64,000 nt of DNA from Streptomyces atroolivaceus (GCF_000717025.1 NZ_JNXG01000008.1:62001-126000), one strand, 5' to 3'; numbered from the stretch's first letter, positions 41,281 to 50,890 are shown. Made by a program: numbers and translations. Notes: generated from the letters alone by a model not told the origin.

Positions 41281-43605
41281 TCAGCTCCTTTCCGAGGTGC
41301 CACGGCCCTGCGGGGCCGAGGGTGGCAGCGGGTCGGTGCGGGAGACCTGGGTCTCGGGGTAGGCGACATGGCCGGGGGCGACCGGGGGCGCGGGGACCTC
41401 GTCGATCGCTCCGGCGTGCTCGATGCGGCAGGCGCAGACCTTGTACTCGGGGATCTTGGAGCGGGGATCGAGGGCGTCGATGGTGAGGGCGTTGGCCGCT
41501 GTCGGAACGGGCCAGTGGTAGGGGATGAACACCGTGTCGGGCCGGATCGCCTCGGTCACCAGCGCGGGGAAGACCTCTCTGCCGCGGCGGGTGACGACAC
41601 GGACGGGTTCGCCGTTGCGGAATCCGTGGGAGGGGTGGACCTCCGCCCAGGGCCGCGGAGTCTGCTCGACGAGGGCCCCCAGCCGGCGGGTCTGGTTACC
41701 GGAAAGGAAGTGGGCGACGGTGCGGCCGGTGGTCAGCGTCATCGGGTGCTCGTCGTCGTACGGGTCCGCCGGCGGATGCCACTCGACGACCTGCATGTGG
41801 ATCTTGCCGTCGGCGTGGTAGGTCGTACCGTCCTCGAACAGCCGGGGTGTGCCGGGATGGTCGGTGGACGGGCAGGGCCAGGCGATCCCGCCGGTCTCCT
41901 CGAGCCGTTCGTAGGTGATCCCGGAGTAGTCGATGATCGTGCCCGCGGAAGCCCTGCGCAGCTCGTCGAAGACGTCGCGGGAGCTGGCGAAGGCGAATTT
42001 GTCCCCGGCTCCGAGACGGCGGGCGATCTCACACATCACCCAGGTGTCGGTCCGTACCCCGGACGGTGGTTCCTGCGCCTTGTTGTGCTTGACCACACGG
42101 GCCTCGGCGTTGGCCATCACCCCTTCGTCCTCCGCCCAGATGGTGACGGGGAAGACGACGTGCGCGTTGGCAGCGGTCTCGGAGAGGAAGAAGTCGAACT
42201 GCGCGTGGAATTCGGTGGTGTCGTACCCCTCCTTGACCACGGCGTAGTTGGGGAGGGAGACGAAGGGGTTGTTGCAGATGCCGATCAGGCCGCGGATCTC
42301 CTGGCGCTGCATCTGCCAGACCATTTCCATCATCGACGTACCGGCGGCCGGGAGTTCGGACTCCTCGATGCCCCAGATCTCGCAGATCTGCCGGCGGTGC
42401 TCCTCGTTGAGGATCGAGCGGCCTCCGGGGAGGAGGTCGGCCTTCTGGCCGTGTTCACGGCCTCCCTGCCCGTTCCCCTGCCCGGTGAGGGTGCCGTAGC
42501 CGGCGCCGGGTTTGCCGATGTGGCCGGTGGCGGCGCAGAGGTTGATCACGGTGAGGCAGTTCTCCACGCCCTGCGTGTGGTGTTCGATGCCCCGGGCGTG
42601 GAAGGCCATGGCCTTCGGCGCCCGGGCGAAGGCGCGGGCGACCTGGACGACCTGGTCCGCGGGGATGCCGCAGATCTCGGCCGCGCGGGACGGGGGGTAC
42701 TGGGCGACGTTGGCCTTGACCTCCTCCCAGCCTGTGGTGTGGGCCGCGAGGTAGGCCTCGTCGGTGAGGCCCTCCTCGATGATCACGTGCAGCACGGCGT
42801 TGAAGAAGGCCGAGTCGGTGCCCGACTTGAGCGCTACGTGGATGTCGGCCGTGCGTGCGACCGCCGTCTCGCGCGGGTCGATCACGATCAGGGTGGCGCC
42901 ACGGTCCCTGGCCCCCCAGACGTACTGCGTGAGCACGGGGAAGCACTCGCCGACGTTGGCTCCGGCCAGCAGGAGGCAGTCGGTGAGCAGGATGTCGGAG
43001 AAGGGGTTGCCCGCCCGGTCGATGTTGAACGCGAGCTTGTTGGCTCCGGCGGCGCTGACCATGCAGAGCCGGCCGTTGTAGTCGACGTGCCTGGTCTTCA
43101 GCGCCACCCGGGCGAACTTGCCGACCAGGTACGTCTTCTCGGAGAAGAGGCTGGCCCCGCCCAGCACTCCGAAGGCGTCGCGGCCGTGGTCCCGCTGGAT
43201 GCGCTTGATCTCGGAGACGGTGTAGTCGAGCGCCTCGTCCCAGGAGACCTCCCGCAGTTCCTCGTCGCGGGAGCGGCGCATGAGGGGGGCGGTGAGCCGG
43301 TCCGGGTGGTTGACCTGCTGGTAGGCGTTGATGCCCTTGGGGCAGAGTCGCATGCGGTTGATGTCGTGGTTGCGGGGCTCCACTCCGAAGACCTTGCCCC
43401 CGCGGTCCACGCGCAGGTACATCCCGCACTGGACCCCGCAGAAGCAGCAGTGGGTGGGGACGAGCGTCTCGCCGTTCTGGTCGGCGTGCCACTTGTCGGC
43501 CGGGATGCCGCCCGCGTCGCGGAAGCCACGGGTGCCCGGCGGGGCGAGGGAGGGATCGAGGGGGACGGCCGTACGGCCGTCTGCTGCGCTTGGATCCGCG
43601 GTCAC
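41281..43605 (-). CDS. Molybdopterin oxidoreductase, Nas/Nap-like catalytic subunit
   Basis: Catalytic subunit of 774 residues of the DMSO reductase superfamily. The N-terminal cluster motif CCFCGVQCG...CPKG binds 4Fe-4S. The likely Mo ligand is the Cys in NGRLCMVSAAGANK, as in cysteine-type nitrate reductases or formate dehydrogenases (not selenocysteine). A molybdopterin dinucleotide-binding domain (TGRTVAHFLSGNQTRRLGAL to the C-terminus) follows. There is no Tat signal, so the enzyme faces the cytoplasm. GTG start overlaps the upstream stop by 4 bp. The reaction cannot be fixed from sequence; nitrate is a guess. Confidence 0.9.
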   Translation of the reverse strand: MTADPSAADGRTAVPLDPSLAPPGTRGFRDAGGIPADKWHADQNGETLVPTHCCFCGVQCGMYLRVDRGGKVFGVEPRNHDINRMRLCPKGINAYQQVNHPDRLTAPLMRRSRDEELREVSWDEALDYTVSEIKRIQRDHGRDAFGVLGGASLFSEKTYLVGKFARVALKTRHVDYNGRLCMVSAAGANKLAFNIDRAGNPFSDILLTDCLLLAGANVGECFPVLTQYVWGARDRGATLIVIDPRETAVARTADIHVALKSGTDSAFFNAVLHVIIEEGLTDEAYLAAHTTGWEEVKANVAQYPPSRAAEICGIPADQVVQVARAFARAPKAMAFHARGIEHHTQGVENCLTVINLCAATGHIGKPGAGYGTLTGQGNGQGGREHGQKADLLPGGRSILNEEHRRQICEIWGIEESELPAAGTSMMEMVWQMQRQEIRGLIGICNNPFVSLPNYAVVKEGYDTTEFHAQFDFFLSETAANAHVVFPVTIWAEDEGVMANAEARVVKHNKAQEPPSGVRTDTWVMCEIARRLGAGDKFAFASSRDVFDELRRASAGTIIDYSGITYERLEETGGIAWPCPSTDHPGTPRLFEDGTTYHADGKIHMQVVEWHPPADPYDDEHPMTLTTGRTVAHFLSGNQTRRLGALVEQTPRPWAEVHPSHGFRNGEPVRVVTRRGREVFPALVTEAIRPDTVFIPYHWPVPTAANALTIDALDPRSKIPEYKVCACRIEHAGAIDEVPAPPVAPGHVAYPETQVSRTDPLPPSAPQGRGTSERS

Positions 43606-44792
43606 TTGAAACCCTTCTTGACCTGGGTGAGATAGGCGTTGCCCCGCAGGACCCGCTTGCAGCGCGGGCAGTACTCGGTCCATTCGTCGAAGCCGAGTTC
43701 GAGGTCGCGCATGGTGCCGCGCAGGTTCTCGACGTACGGGCCGGTGTCGATGGCTTCGCCGCAGCGGCGGCACGGGAACACCTGGTCGTCCTGTCGCCCG
43801 GTGTACTTGAAGAGCTGCATGCCGACCGCCGCCGGGCGCTGCACGATGTGGAAGAACTTCCCGAACGGGATGTAGATGAGGGTGAAGACCACCGACACCA
43901 TGTGGAGGATGGCCAGGAACTCGTAGCCTCCGCCGTGCAGGAAGATCGACGAGAACGTGAGCAGGAGGCCGGTCACGGAGATGACGATCAGGGCGAGCAG
44001 CGGCACCATGTCGTAGGCGAACCGCTGTCCGGTGATGGCCCCGCGGTCCTTCATCCGGCGCCAGAGGAAGTACGACGCGCCGGGAATGACCAGCACCGCG
44101 GCGATGTCCAGGCCGTGGAACATCAGCCAGCCGAGGAAGTTCAGCGAGTCGAAACCGATGATCTTGAGGCCCCAGATGCGCATCTCGTAGCCGGGGCCCG
44201 AGCCGCTGCCGGAGGTGAAGGTGAACCAGCCCCAGGTCAGCGGGAAGGTGATCAGCGCGGCGAGGATGCAGCCCCAGAAGATCAGCTGGTGGGCGGCCCA
44301 GCGGGCGTGGGAACGGGCGCCGAGGAATTTCTGGAAGCCCAGATACGTCGCGGTCATCTTCGGCAGGGCCGTGGGCGCCTTGCGGAAGTTCTCCTTCGAG
44401 AACAGGCTCCGCCAGCCGTTCTTGAAGAGCCGTAGGGCGCCGGGGGCCGAGACCCAGACCGTGTAGCGGTAGGCGACGCCGAACGCGAGGAAGACGGTGG
44501 CGACGGCATAGGGGAGCAGCGCCGAGTCGAAGTCGTGCAGCAGGCGGCTGCCGAAGACGATCGCGAGGACGAGCAGGCCGGAGACGACGGCGCCGGCCAG
44601 GGTCGCGCGGCCGGAGACGGATCGGGGGAGGCGCCGGGCGGCCCTCGCGAAGGCGGAGACCCCGGTTCCGGAGGGCCCGGTTCCGGAACCGGGCCCCGGG
44701 CCGTGTCGCCGGCCGTCCTTCCCGCCGGACGTGCCTGTGCGGGCACCGGAATCTGACTGCTCGGCTGCGGCGGGTTCTGGTGGCTCGGTCAC
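43602..44792 (-). CDS. NarI-like membrane subunit with Cys-rich C-terminus
   Basis: Membrane protein of about 396 residues, first gene of the molybdoenzyme operon. A Gly/Pro-rich start is followed by five to six hydrophobic helices with His residues (AHQLIFWG, MFHGLDIAAVLV, LHMVSVVF) that could bind heme b, as in quinol-oxidising NarI-like proteins. The cytosolic tail has CRRCG and CPRCKRV, a possible metal or Fe-S site. It could take electrons from or give them to the quinone pool. The GTG start has no strong ribosome site. Confidence 0.8.
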   Translation of the reverse strand: MTEPPEPAAAEQSDSGARTGTSGGKDGRRHGPGPGSGTGPSGTGVSAFARAARRLPRSVSGRATLAGAVVSGLLVLAIVFGSRLLHDFDSALLPYAVATVFLAFGVAYRYTVWVSAPGALRLFKNGWRSLFSKENFRKAPTALPKMTATYLGFQKFLGARSHARWAAHQLIFWGCILAALITFPLTWGWFTFTSGSGSGPGYEMRIWGLKIIGFDSLNFLGWLMFHGLDIAAVLVIPGASYFLWRRMKDRGAITGQRFAYDMVPLLALIVISVTGLLLTFSSIFLHGGGYEFLAILHMVSVVFTLIYIPFGKFFHIVQRPAAVGMQLFKYTGRQDDQVFPCRRCGEAIDTGPYVENLRGTMRDLELGFDEWTEYCPRCKRVLRGNAYLTQVKKGFK

Positions 44793-44961
44793 CGGGCCAC
44801 CGTAGGTCCGCAACAGGCGTTCGGTCCCGTTATGTACCCCGATGGTGTGGTCGCGTCGCCCAGGTGGCCCGCGCACCGGCGGGTGCGCGCACGCCTCCGC
44901 TCCCCCGGCCGTCACCTGTACGTTCGCCGGTACACGGCACCGCACCCACGAGGAGCTCGTC

Positions 44962-46095
44962 ATGACCGAGGAACTGCCCGGCCCGGGCCCGCTGGACGCG
45001 CTGACGGACGTGGCCGGGATCCGCGTCGGGCATGCCCGGGTGCCGGGTGACGACGCGTTGAGCGGGACCACCGTCGTCCTCGCCCCCGAGGGCGGGGCGA
45101 CGGCGGCCGTCGACGTACGCGGGGGCGGCCCCGGCACCAGGGAGACCGACGCCCTCGATCCGCGCAATCTGGTGCAGCGGATCGACGCCGTCGTGCTGAC
45201 CGGCGGCAGCGCGTACGGGCTCGACGCCGCTTCCGGCGTGATGGCCTGGCTCGAGGAGCAGGGGCGGGGTGTCCGTGTCGGCCCGGACCCCTCCCAGGTG
45301 GTCCCGGTGGTGCCTGCGGCCTGCCTCTTCGATCTGGGCCGCGGCGGGGGGTGGAGGGCCCGCCCCGACGCCTCGACCGGGCGTGCCGCCGTGGAGGCCG
45401 CCGCCGCTTCCGGGCCGGGCGCGCGGGTCCCCGAAGGCTCGGTGGGCGCCGGTACGGGAGCCGTGGCCGGACAGGTCAAGGGCGGCGTCGGCACGGCCAG
45501 TGTGCGGCTGGCCTCCGGGACCACGGTCGCCGCGCTGGCTGTCGTCAACGCGGCGGGTTCCGTCGTCGATCCGCGGACCGGGGTGCTGTACGGGGAGTAC
45601 GGCTCGGGGGAGCCGCCCGTGCACCCGGCACCCTCGGTGCACGAAGCCGCGCGCCGGCGGCTGGCGGAGATCCGGGACGCGGCCCGGGGAGACGGCGCGG
45701 AGGGGGACGGCGGACCGGCGGACGGCTCACCGCCGGACCGCTCCCGTGCGAACGGCCCCCGGGGGAGCGGCGTCTTCAACACCACGATCGCCGTCGTGGC
45801 CACCGACGCCGCCCTCTCCCGTGCCCAGGCGCAGAAGCTCGCAGGCACGGCGCACGACGGGCTGGCGCGCGCCGTCCGGCCGGTCCACCTGCTGACCGAC
45901 GGGGACACCGTCTTCGCCCTCTCCACCGGCCGGCTGCCGCTGCCCCCGGAGCCCACCGCAGCACTCAACGACATCCTGGCGGCGGCGGCGGACGCCCTGA
46001 CCCGGGCCATCGTGAAGGCCGTCAGGGCGGCCCGGGGTGCCGACGGTCCCGGAGGCACGTTCCCCTCGTACAGCGAGCTCTACGGCACATCGTGA
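44962..46095 (+). CDS. P1 family peptidase (DmpA/NylC-like)
   Basis: Self-processing N-terminal-nucleophile aminopeptidase of 377 residues. LTDVAGIRVGHARVPGDDA at the start and GGSAYGLDAASGVMAWLEEQ are family marks; the likely cleavage/nucleophile Thr lies in VFNTTIAVVATDAALSR near residue 275. A low-complexity Gly/Asp insert stands just before it. Ribosome site GAGGAG 6 bp upstream of ATG. Relatives split beta-peptides, D-amino-acid peptides or nylon oligomers. Confidence 0.92.
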   Translation: MTEELPGPGPLDALTDVAGIRVGHARVPGDDALSGTTVVLAPEGGATAAVDVRGGGPGTRETDALDPRNLVQRIDAVVLTGGSAYGLDAASGVMAWLEEQGRGVRVGPDPSQVVPVVPAACLFDLGRGGGWRARPDASTGRAAVEAAAASGPGARVPEGSVGAGTGAVAGQVKGGVGTASVRLASGTTVAALAVVNAAGSVVDPRTGVLYGEYGSGEPPVHPAPSVHEAARRRLAEIRDAARGDGAEGDGGPADGSPPDRSRANGPRGSGVFNTTIAVVATDAALSRAQAQKLAGTAHDGLARAVRPVHLLTDGDTVFALSTGRLPLPPEPTAALNDILAAAADALTRAIVKAVRAARGADGPGGTFPSYSELYGTS

Positions 46096-46249
46096 ACAGG
46101 CCGGGAACCTCTTGCGTGCCATCCCGAACAGGCCGGGAACTTTCCACGTGCGCGGTACGTTTTTCGCGAACCCCGGTCACGATGTCAGACCCAGGGACTA
46201 CGTTATGCACGCATCGGGTAACACGCGGCGACGGCCTGGAGACAGCACC

Positions 46250-46996
46250 TTGAGCGATCCGTACGAGACAACCGAGCAGCACCTCGAGCGACTCCTGCGA
46301 TGCGCCCTCAACTCCTTCGAACTGTCCGACACCACGGTCGACCGGCTCGGGACGGCGCTGGCGCACAGCAGCGCCCTGCATTCGTCCCACCACAGCGCCG
46401 TCCTGCACCGCGAGACCTATCGGCACACCTACCTGCTCTCCGACGGCACCACGGTCACCCTGTGGGAGCTGGTGCACGGCGGCGGCAGGGACATCCCCGC
46501 CCCGCGCCGCCACGAGCTGTACGACGACGAGGGCGACGCGCAGGTCGCCGCCGCGCGCCTGGCCGGCAGCTTCTGGGACACCCCAGCCCTCGGTGACGAG
46601 GGCCTCCGGGAGGACGTGGAGGCGTTCACCCTGCTCATGAGCGTCCCCCCGGCTCCCCTGCCCCGCATGTACGCCCCGGACAATTCCGCGGACCACGCCC
46701 GCCGCGTCCTGCGCCGCGCGGAGAACGGCGACCGTCCCGGCATCGGGACGGCCGGACTGCTCCGGGCTGCCTTCGCCCACCACATCACCCAGGTCTTCGG
46801 CCGCCAGTACCGCGTCGACGGACGGGATGCCGGTTTCACGCTCTACGAGCACGCCTTCCTCCTCCTGGACGGCAGCGAGACCAGCCTCTGGGAGGTCGAG
46901 CACACGGCCACACCCGACGGCCGCCACATGTGCGAGGTGTACGACGACGAGCAGGCCGCGCGCCTGGCCATGGAGAACCGCACCCGGATCTGCTGA
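46250..46996 (+). CDS. DUF6227 family protein
   Basis: Streptomyces-specific cytoplasmic protein of 248 residues, function unknown. LSDPYETTEQHLERLLRCAL is the family N-terminus, then ETYRHTYLLSDGTTVTLWEL and, in the second half, a similar YEHAFLLLDGSETSLWEVEH, so the protein contains an internal duplication. TTG start with GGAGA about 10 bp before; an in-frame ATG at 46205 with AGGGA is an alternative. Confidence 0.82.
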   Translation: MSDPYETTEQHLERLLRCALNSFELSDTTVDRLGTALAHSSALHSSHHSAVLHRETYRHTYLLSDGTTVTLWELVHGGGRDIPAPRRHELYDDEGDAQVAAARLAGSFWDTPALGDEGLREDVEAFTLLMSVPPAPLPRMYAPDNSADHARRVLRRAENGDRPGIGTAGLLRAAFAHHITQVFGRQYRVDGRDAGFTLYEHAFLLLDGSETSLWEVEHTATPDGRHMCEVYDDEQAARLAMENRTRIC

Positions 46997-47029
46997 CCGG
47001 CCTGGCCGCCGTACGGGGACCGCCCGGCC

Positions 47030-47104
47030 GCCAGCTCGCCGGGCGCCAGCTCGTCGGGCGCCAGCTCGCCGGGCGCCAGCTCGTCGGCCCTCAGCTCGTC
47101 AGCG
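47030..47104. repeat. 15-bp tandem repeat at the 3' end of the DHA2 exporter gene
   Basis: Five units GCCAGCTCGYCGGGC at 47030, 47045, 47060, 47075 and 47090. The last, diverged unit contains the stop codon and last codons of the exporter on the minus strand. The array fills most of the gap to the DUF6227 gene. Confidence 0.85.
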
Positions 47105-48662
47105 CGGGTTCCTGCGGGAGCGCATCGCCCTGGGCGCGCGCGGGGTCCATGTCGTCCCCGCCGGCCTCCAGATGCACCTTGGGCCTGGCCGGCAGGGCGA
47201 ACATCACGAGGAAGATCACCGCGAGCACCCCGGCCACCCACCACAGCGACTGCTGGAAGGCGTCCGCGAACGCCGCACCCACCGCTTCCGGCGGCAGCCG
47301 GTCACCGATCGAGCCGAAGAAGACGACCGAGACGAGGCCGAGCCCCAGCGCCGTGCCCATCTGCTGCACGGTGTTGATGAGCCCGGACGCCGATCCGGAG
47401 TGCTCCCTCGGCACGCCCGAGAGCACCGCGTCCGTCAGCGGAGCGACGATCAGCCCCATGCCCACGCCCATGACCACCAGCGGAAGCGCCATCTGCCAGG
47501 GGGTGATGGCGAGCCCGTACTGTCCGGCCTCCCAGATGTAGAGCAGCAGTCCGGTGATCATCAACAGCGCGCCCGCCTGCAGCACCTTGCGGCCGAAGCG
47601 AGGCACGAGTTTCTGCACGGAGACACCTGCGGCGCCCGATACGGCGATCGAGAACGGGATGCCCGTCGAGCCGGCCTTCAGGGCGCTCCAGCCCAGCCCC
47701 ATCTGCATGTAGAGCGTCCAGACCAGGAAGAAGATGCCGAGAGCGATACCGAAGGTCAGCTGCACGGCGGTGCCCGCGGCGAAGCTCTTCGAGCGGAACA
47801 GCGACAGCTCGATGAGCGGCGAGCCGTCCCGGTCCGCCTTCCGTCGCTCGAAGGCGACGAGTGCCGCGAAGACCAGGAGACTGGCGGCCATCGACACGTG
47901 CCCCCACAGCGGCCAGCCCAGCTCGCGTCCCCGGGTCAGCGGGTAGAGCAGCATGAGGAGGCCGAGAGTCACCAGGGCCACACCTGTCAGGTCCAGGCGG
48001 AGTGCCTTCGGTGCCTTGGACTCGCTGATGAACTTCCTGCCGAGCACCAGTCCCGCGATGCCGACCGGCAGGTTGATCAGGAAGATGGGCCGCCACTCGA
48101 GACCGAAGAGGTTCCATTCGGTGAGCAGGGCACCCAGCAGGGGCCCGGACACCGCTCCGAGCCCCACGATCGCGCCGAACAGCCCGAAGACCTTGCCTCG
48201 TTCGTGCGCCGGGAAGGTGGCATGCACGATCGAAAGCACCTGCGGCACCATCAGTGCGGCCATGCCGCCCTGCAGGATGCGCGAGGCAACCAGCATCTCC
48301 GGATTCACGGCGAAGCCGCAGAGGGCGGAGGCGATCGTGAAGCCGCCGATGCCTATGAGGAAGATCCGCTTGCGGCCGTGGATGTCACCGAGCCGGCCGC
48401 CCGTGATCAGACCGGCCGCGAAGGCCAGTGCGTATCCGGCGGTGATCCACTGGATCGAGGTGAACGAGGCGTGCATGTCCCGCGTGATGCTCGGGATGGC
48501 GATGTTGACGATCGTGACATCGACCAGGTCCATGAAGGCCGCGGTCATCACGATCGCGAGGGCGAACCAGCGGCGCCGGTCCGCCGGGTCCTGCGACGCA
48601 GCCGGCCCCGTCGGCGCCGTGCGGGCGGCTGCCGTGGCCGGCAGAGATTCGGAAGAAGTCAT
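47091..48662 (-). CDS. DHA2 family MFS drug exporter
   Basis: Fourteen-helix proton antiporter of 523 residues (EmrB/QacA type). Characteristic motifs: FMDLVDVTIVNIAIPSITRD in helix 1, GGRLGDIHGRKRIFLIGIGG in loop 2-3, LQGGMAALMVPQVLSIV in helix 4-5 and GPLLGALL in motif C. It diverges from a WYL-type regulator across a 25-bp palindrome, which most likely controls it. No clear ribosome site. Substrate unknown. Confidence 0.93.
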   Translation of the reverse strand: MTSSESLPATAAARTAPTGPAASQDPADRRRWFALAIVMTAAFMDLVDVTIVNIAIPSITRDMHASFTSIQWITAGYALAFAAGLITGGRLGDIHGRKRIFLIGIGGFTIASALCGFAVNPEMLVASRILQGGMAALMVPQVLSIVHATFPAHERGKVFGLFGAIVGLGAVSGPLLGALLTEWNLFGLEWRPIFLINLPVGIAGLVLGRKFISESKAPKALRLDLTGVALVTLGLLMLLYPLTRGRELGWPLWGHVSMAASLLVFAALVAFERRKADRDGSPLIELSLFRSKSFAAGTAVQLTFGIALGIFFLVWTLYMQMGLGWSALKAGSTGIPFSIAVSGAAGVSVQKLVPRFGRKVLQAGALLMITGLLLYIWEAGQYGLAITPWQMALPLVVMGVGMGLIVAPLTDAVLSGVPREHSGSASGLINTVQQMGTALGLGLVSVVFFGSIGDRLPPEAVGAAFADAFQQSLWWVAGVLAVIFLVMFALPARPKVHLEAGGDDMDPARAQGDALPQEPALTS

Positions 48663-48680
48663 GGAAGAAAGCTAGGGGCC

Positions 48681-48705
48681 CATCAGGTCAGGTTATGACC
48701 TGATG
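48681..48705. promoter_or_regulatory. 25-bp palindromic operator between exporter and WYL regulator
   Basis: CATCAGGTCA and TGACCTGATG form perfect 10-bp arms around GGTTA. It lies exactly midway in the 61-bp divergent promoter, 18 bp before each start codon. Confidence 0.75.
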
Positions 48706-48723
48706 GACGGGCATCCTGTCCCC

Positions 48724-49716
48724 ATGACCGACACCCCGGCACGACTGCTGAAACTGCTGTCGCTCCTCCAGACACCGCGTGAGTGGCCGGGCAGCGAACT
48801 CGCCGGCCGGCTGGAGGTCAGCCCGCGCACCATCCGCCGCGACATCGACCGGCTCCGCGACCTCGGGTATCCGGTCGAGGCGTCGCGCGGTTCGGTCGGC
48901 GGCTACCGTCTGGTCGCGGGCGCCGCGATGCCGCCGCTCCTGCTGGACGACGAGGAGGCGGTGGCCATCGCGGTGGGGCTGCGGGCCGGAGCCGGGCATG
49001 CCATCGAGGGCGTCGACGAGGCGTCCGTACGGGCCCTGGCGAAGCTGGAGCAGGTCCTCCCGTCACGGCTGCGGCACAGGGTCTCGTCCCTGCAGAACGC
49101 CACGGTGCCCCTCACCCGCGGCGACGGTGCGACCATCGATCCGCGGACGCTCACGGTGATCGCGTCGGCGGTCACCGCGCGCGAACGGCTGCGCTTCGGC
49201 TACCGGGCGGGGGACGGTGCCGCGTCGAAGCGGCAGGCCGAGCCGTACCGGCTGGTGAGCACGGGCAGCCGCTGGTATCTCGTCGCGTACGACCTGGGCC
49301 GCGAGGACTGGCGCACCTTCCGGGTGGACCGGGTGAGTGAGCCCTTCGCCACCGGCGCCCGCTTCACCCCGCGCGAGCTGCCTGCCGGGAGCGAGAGCGG
49401 CGCGGAACTCCTCTCCAGGTCGAGGTCCCGCGCCCAGCCGGAGCTGCACATCGATGTGACGTTCGAGGCGTCGGCCGACTTCGTGGCCTCCCGGCTGCCC
49501 GCGGAGCTCGGCGCGCTGGAGCCGGGCGGCGCACACAGCTGCCGACTCCGCACGAGCTCCCACAGTTCGCTGGAATGGGTGGCCCTGCGGCTCGCGCTGG
49601 TGGAGTGCGCGTTCGAGGCGCACGGCCCGCCGGAGCTGGTGGAGCGCCTCGGAGTCCTGGGCGCGCGCCTTTCCCGGGCGGCATCGGTCGGGCCGCGGCG
49701 GGCCGGACATGGATGA
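48724..49716 (+). CDS. HTH/WYL domain transcriptional regulator
   Basis: Regulator of 330 residues with a DeoR-like HTH (RLLKLLSLLQTPREWPGSEL, then LEVSPRTIRRDIDRLRDLGY) and a WYL ligand domain (RLRFGYRAG to YRLVSTGSRWYLVAYDLGRE), followed by the WCX tail. It faces the DHA2 exporter and probably senses its substrate. ATG at 48724 gives the family start; an in-frame upstream ATG at 48703 overlaps the operator. Confidence 0.92.
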   Translation: MTDTPARLLKLLSLLQTPREWPGSELAGRLEVSPRTIRRDIDRLRDLGYPVEASRGSVGGYRLVAGAAMPPLLLDDEEAVAIAVGLRAGAGHAIEGVDEASVRALAKLEQVLPSRLRHRVSSLQNATVPLTRGDGATIDPRTLTVIASAVTARERLRFGYRAGDGAASKRQAEPYRLVSTGSRWYLVAYDLGREDWRTFRVDRVSEPFATGARFTPRELPAGSESGAELLSRSRSRAQPELHIDVTFEASADFVASRLPAELGALEPGGAHSCRLRTSSHSSLEWVALRLALVECAFEAHGPPELVERLGVLGARLSRAASVGPRRAGHG

Positions 49717-49784
49717 GCCCCGGCGCCGGGGGGGGTGGGCGCCGGGACTCAGCTCAGGGGACCGGCAAGGAGACCGGTCGTCGG

Positions 49785-49800
49785 GCCGGTGCGAACCGGC
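49785..49800. terminator. Short hairpin between WYL gene and hrdD
   Basis: GCCGGT-GCGA-ACCGGC, a 6-bp stem with a tetraloop, between converging genes. Confidence 0.45.
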
Positions 49801-49827
49801 TTGATGGGGAGATTACGGGTTAATGGC

Positions 49828-50829
49828 TCACGCCGCAGCGTCAAAGCCCGTGTCGTGAGCCATTCGCTTCAATTCGAGCAACGCGTGCTTCTCGATCTGG
49901 CGGATCCGCTCGCGTGTCAGACCGTGCTGCTTGCCCACCTCGGTGAGGGTCCGCTCGCGGCCGTCCTCGATCCCGTAACGCATCTTGATGATGGAGGCGG
50001 TGCGGTTGTCGAGCTTGCCGATCAGGTCCTCGAGCTCCTCGCTGCGCAGCAGCGTCATCACGGACTGCTCGGGCGACACGGCGGAGGTGTCCTCCAGCAG
50101 GTCCCCGAACTGCGTGTCGCCGTCGTCGTCCACGGACATGTTCAGGCTGACCGGGTCACGGGCCCAGTCCAGGACGTTGCCGACGCGCTCGCTGTTGGAG
50201 TCGAGCTCGGCGGCGATCTCCGCGTGGTCGGGATCACGCCCGTGCTCACGGTTGAACTCGCGCTGCACGCGCCGGATCCTGCCGAGCTCTTCGACGAGGT
50301 GCACGGGGAGGCGGATCGTGCGGGACTGGTCGGCGATGGAGCGGGTGATGGCCTGCCGGATCCACCACGTCGCGTACGTCGAGAACTTGAAGCCCTTGGC
50401 GTAGTCGAACTTCTCGACGGCGCGCACCAGGCCCGCGTTCCCCTCCTGGATCAGGTCGAGCAGGGGCAGGCCCGCCCGCGGGTAGCGCCTGGCCACGGCA
50501 ACGACGAGCCGGAGGTTGGAGCGGATAAACACGTCCTTGGCGCGCTCGCTCTCGGCGACCAGCGCCTCGAGCTCCTCGCGCTTCGCTCCGCCGGCCTCGC
50601 TCTCCACCACGCCGTCGAGGATCTGCTGGGCGAAGACGCCCGCCTCGATCGTCTGGGAGAGCTCGACCTCCTTGGCGGCGTCGAGCAGCGGTGTGCGAGC
50701 GATCTCGTCCAGGTACATGCCGACCAGGTCGCGATCGGCGATCTCCCCGCCCACGGCGCGAACACTGCTTGCCCGGTCGGTCCCGCCGGTGCTGGCGGAC
50801 GAACGACGGGCGACGGCACGGGTTGCCAT
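49828..50829 (-). CDS. hrdD: RNA polymerase sigma factor HrdD
   Basis: Group 2 primary-like sigma factor of 333 residues. Region 1.2 DLVGMYLDEIARTPLLDAAK, region 2 RLVVAVARRYPRAGLPLLDL and KGFKFSTYATWWIRQAITRS, and region 4.2 LTEVGKQHGLTRERIRQIEK are complete. Length and sequence fit HrdD rather than HrdB, which has a long N-terminal extension. A promoter matching the sigma-R consensus lies 62 bp upstream. The longer frame to 50928 runs through that promoter and is rejected. Confidence 0.93.
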   Translation of the reverse strand: MATRAVARRSSASTGGTDRASSVRAVGGEIADRDLVGMYLDEIARTPLLDAAKEVELSQTIEAGVFAQQILDGVVESEAGGAKREELEALVAESERAKDVFIRSNLRLVVAVARRYPRAGLPLLDLIQEGNAGLVRAVEKFDYAKGFKFSTYATWWIRQAITRSIADQSRTIRLPVHLVEELGRIRRVQREFNREHGRDPDHAEIAAELDSNSERVGNVLDWARDPVSLNMSVDDDGDTQFGDLLEDTSAVSPEQSVMTLLRSEELEDLIGKLDNRTASIIKMRYGIEDGRERTLTEVGKQHGLTRERIRQIEKHALLELKRMAHDTGFDAAA

Positions 50830-50890
50830 GCGTGCTCCCTTGCTGAGTAGGTCGCGACACCCTCCCGGGTGCCCTGCATCCGATGGAAAC

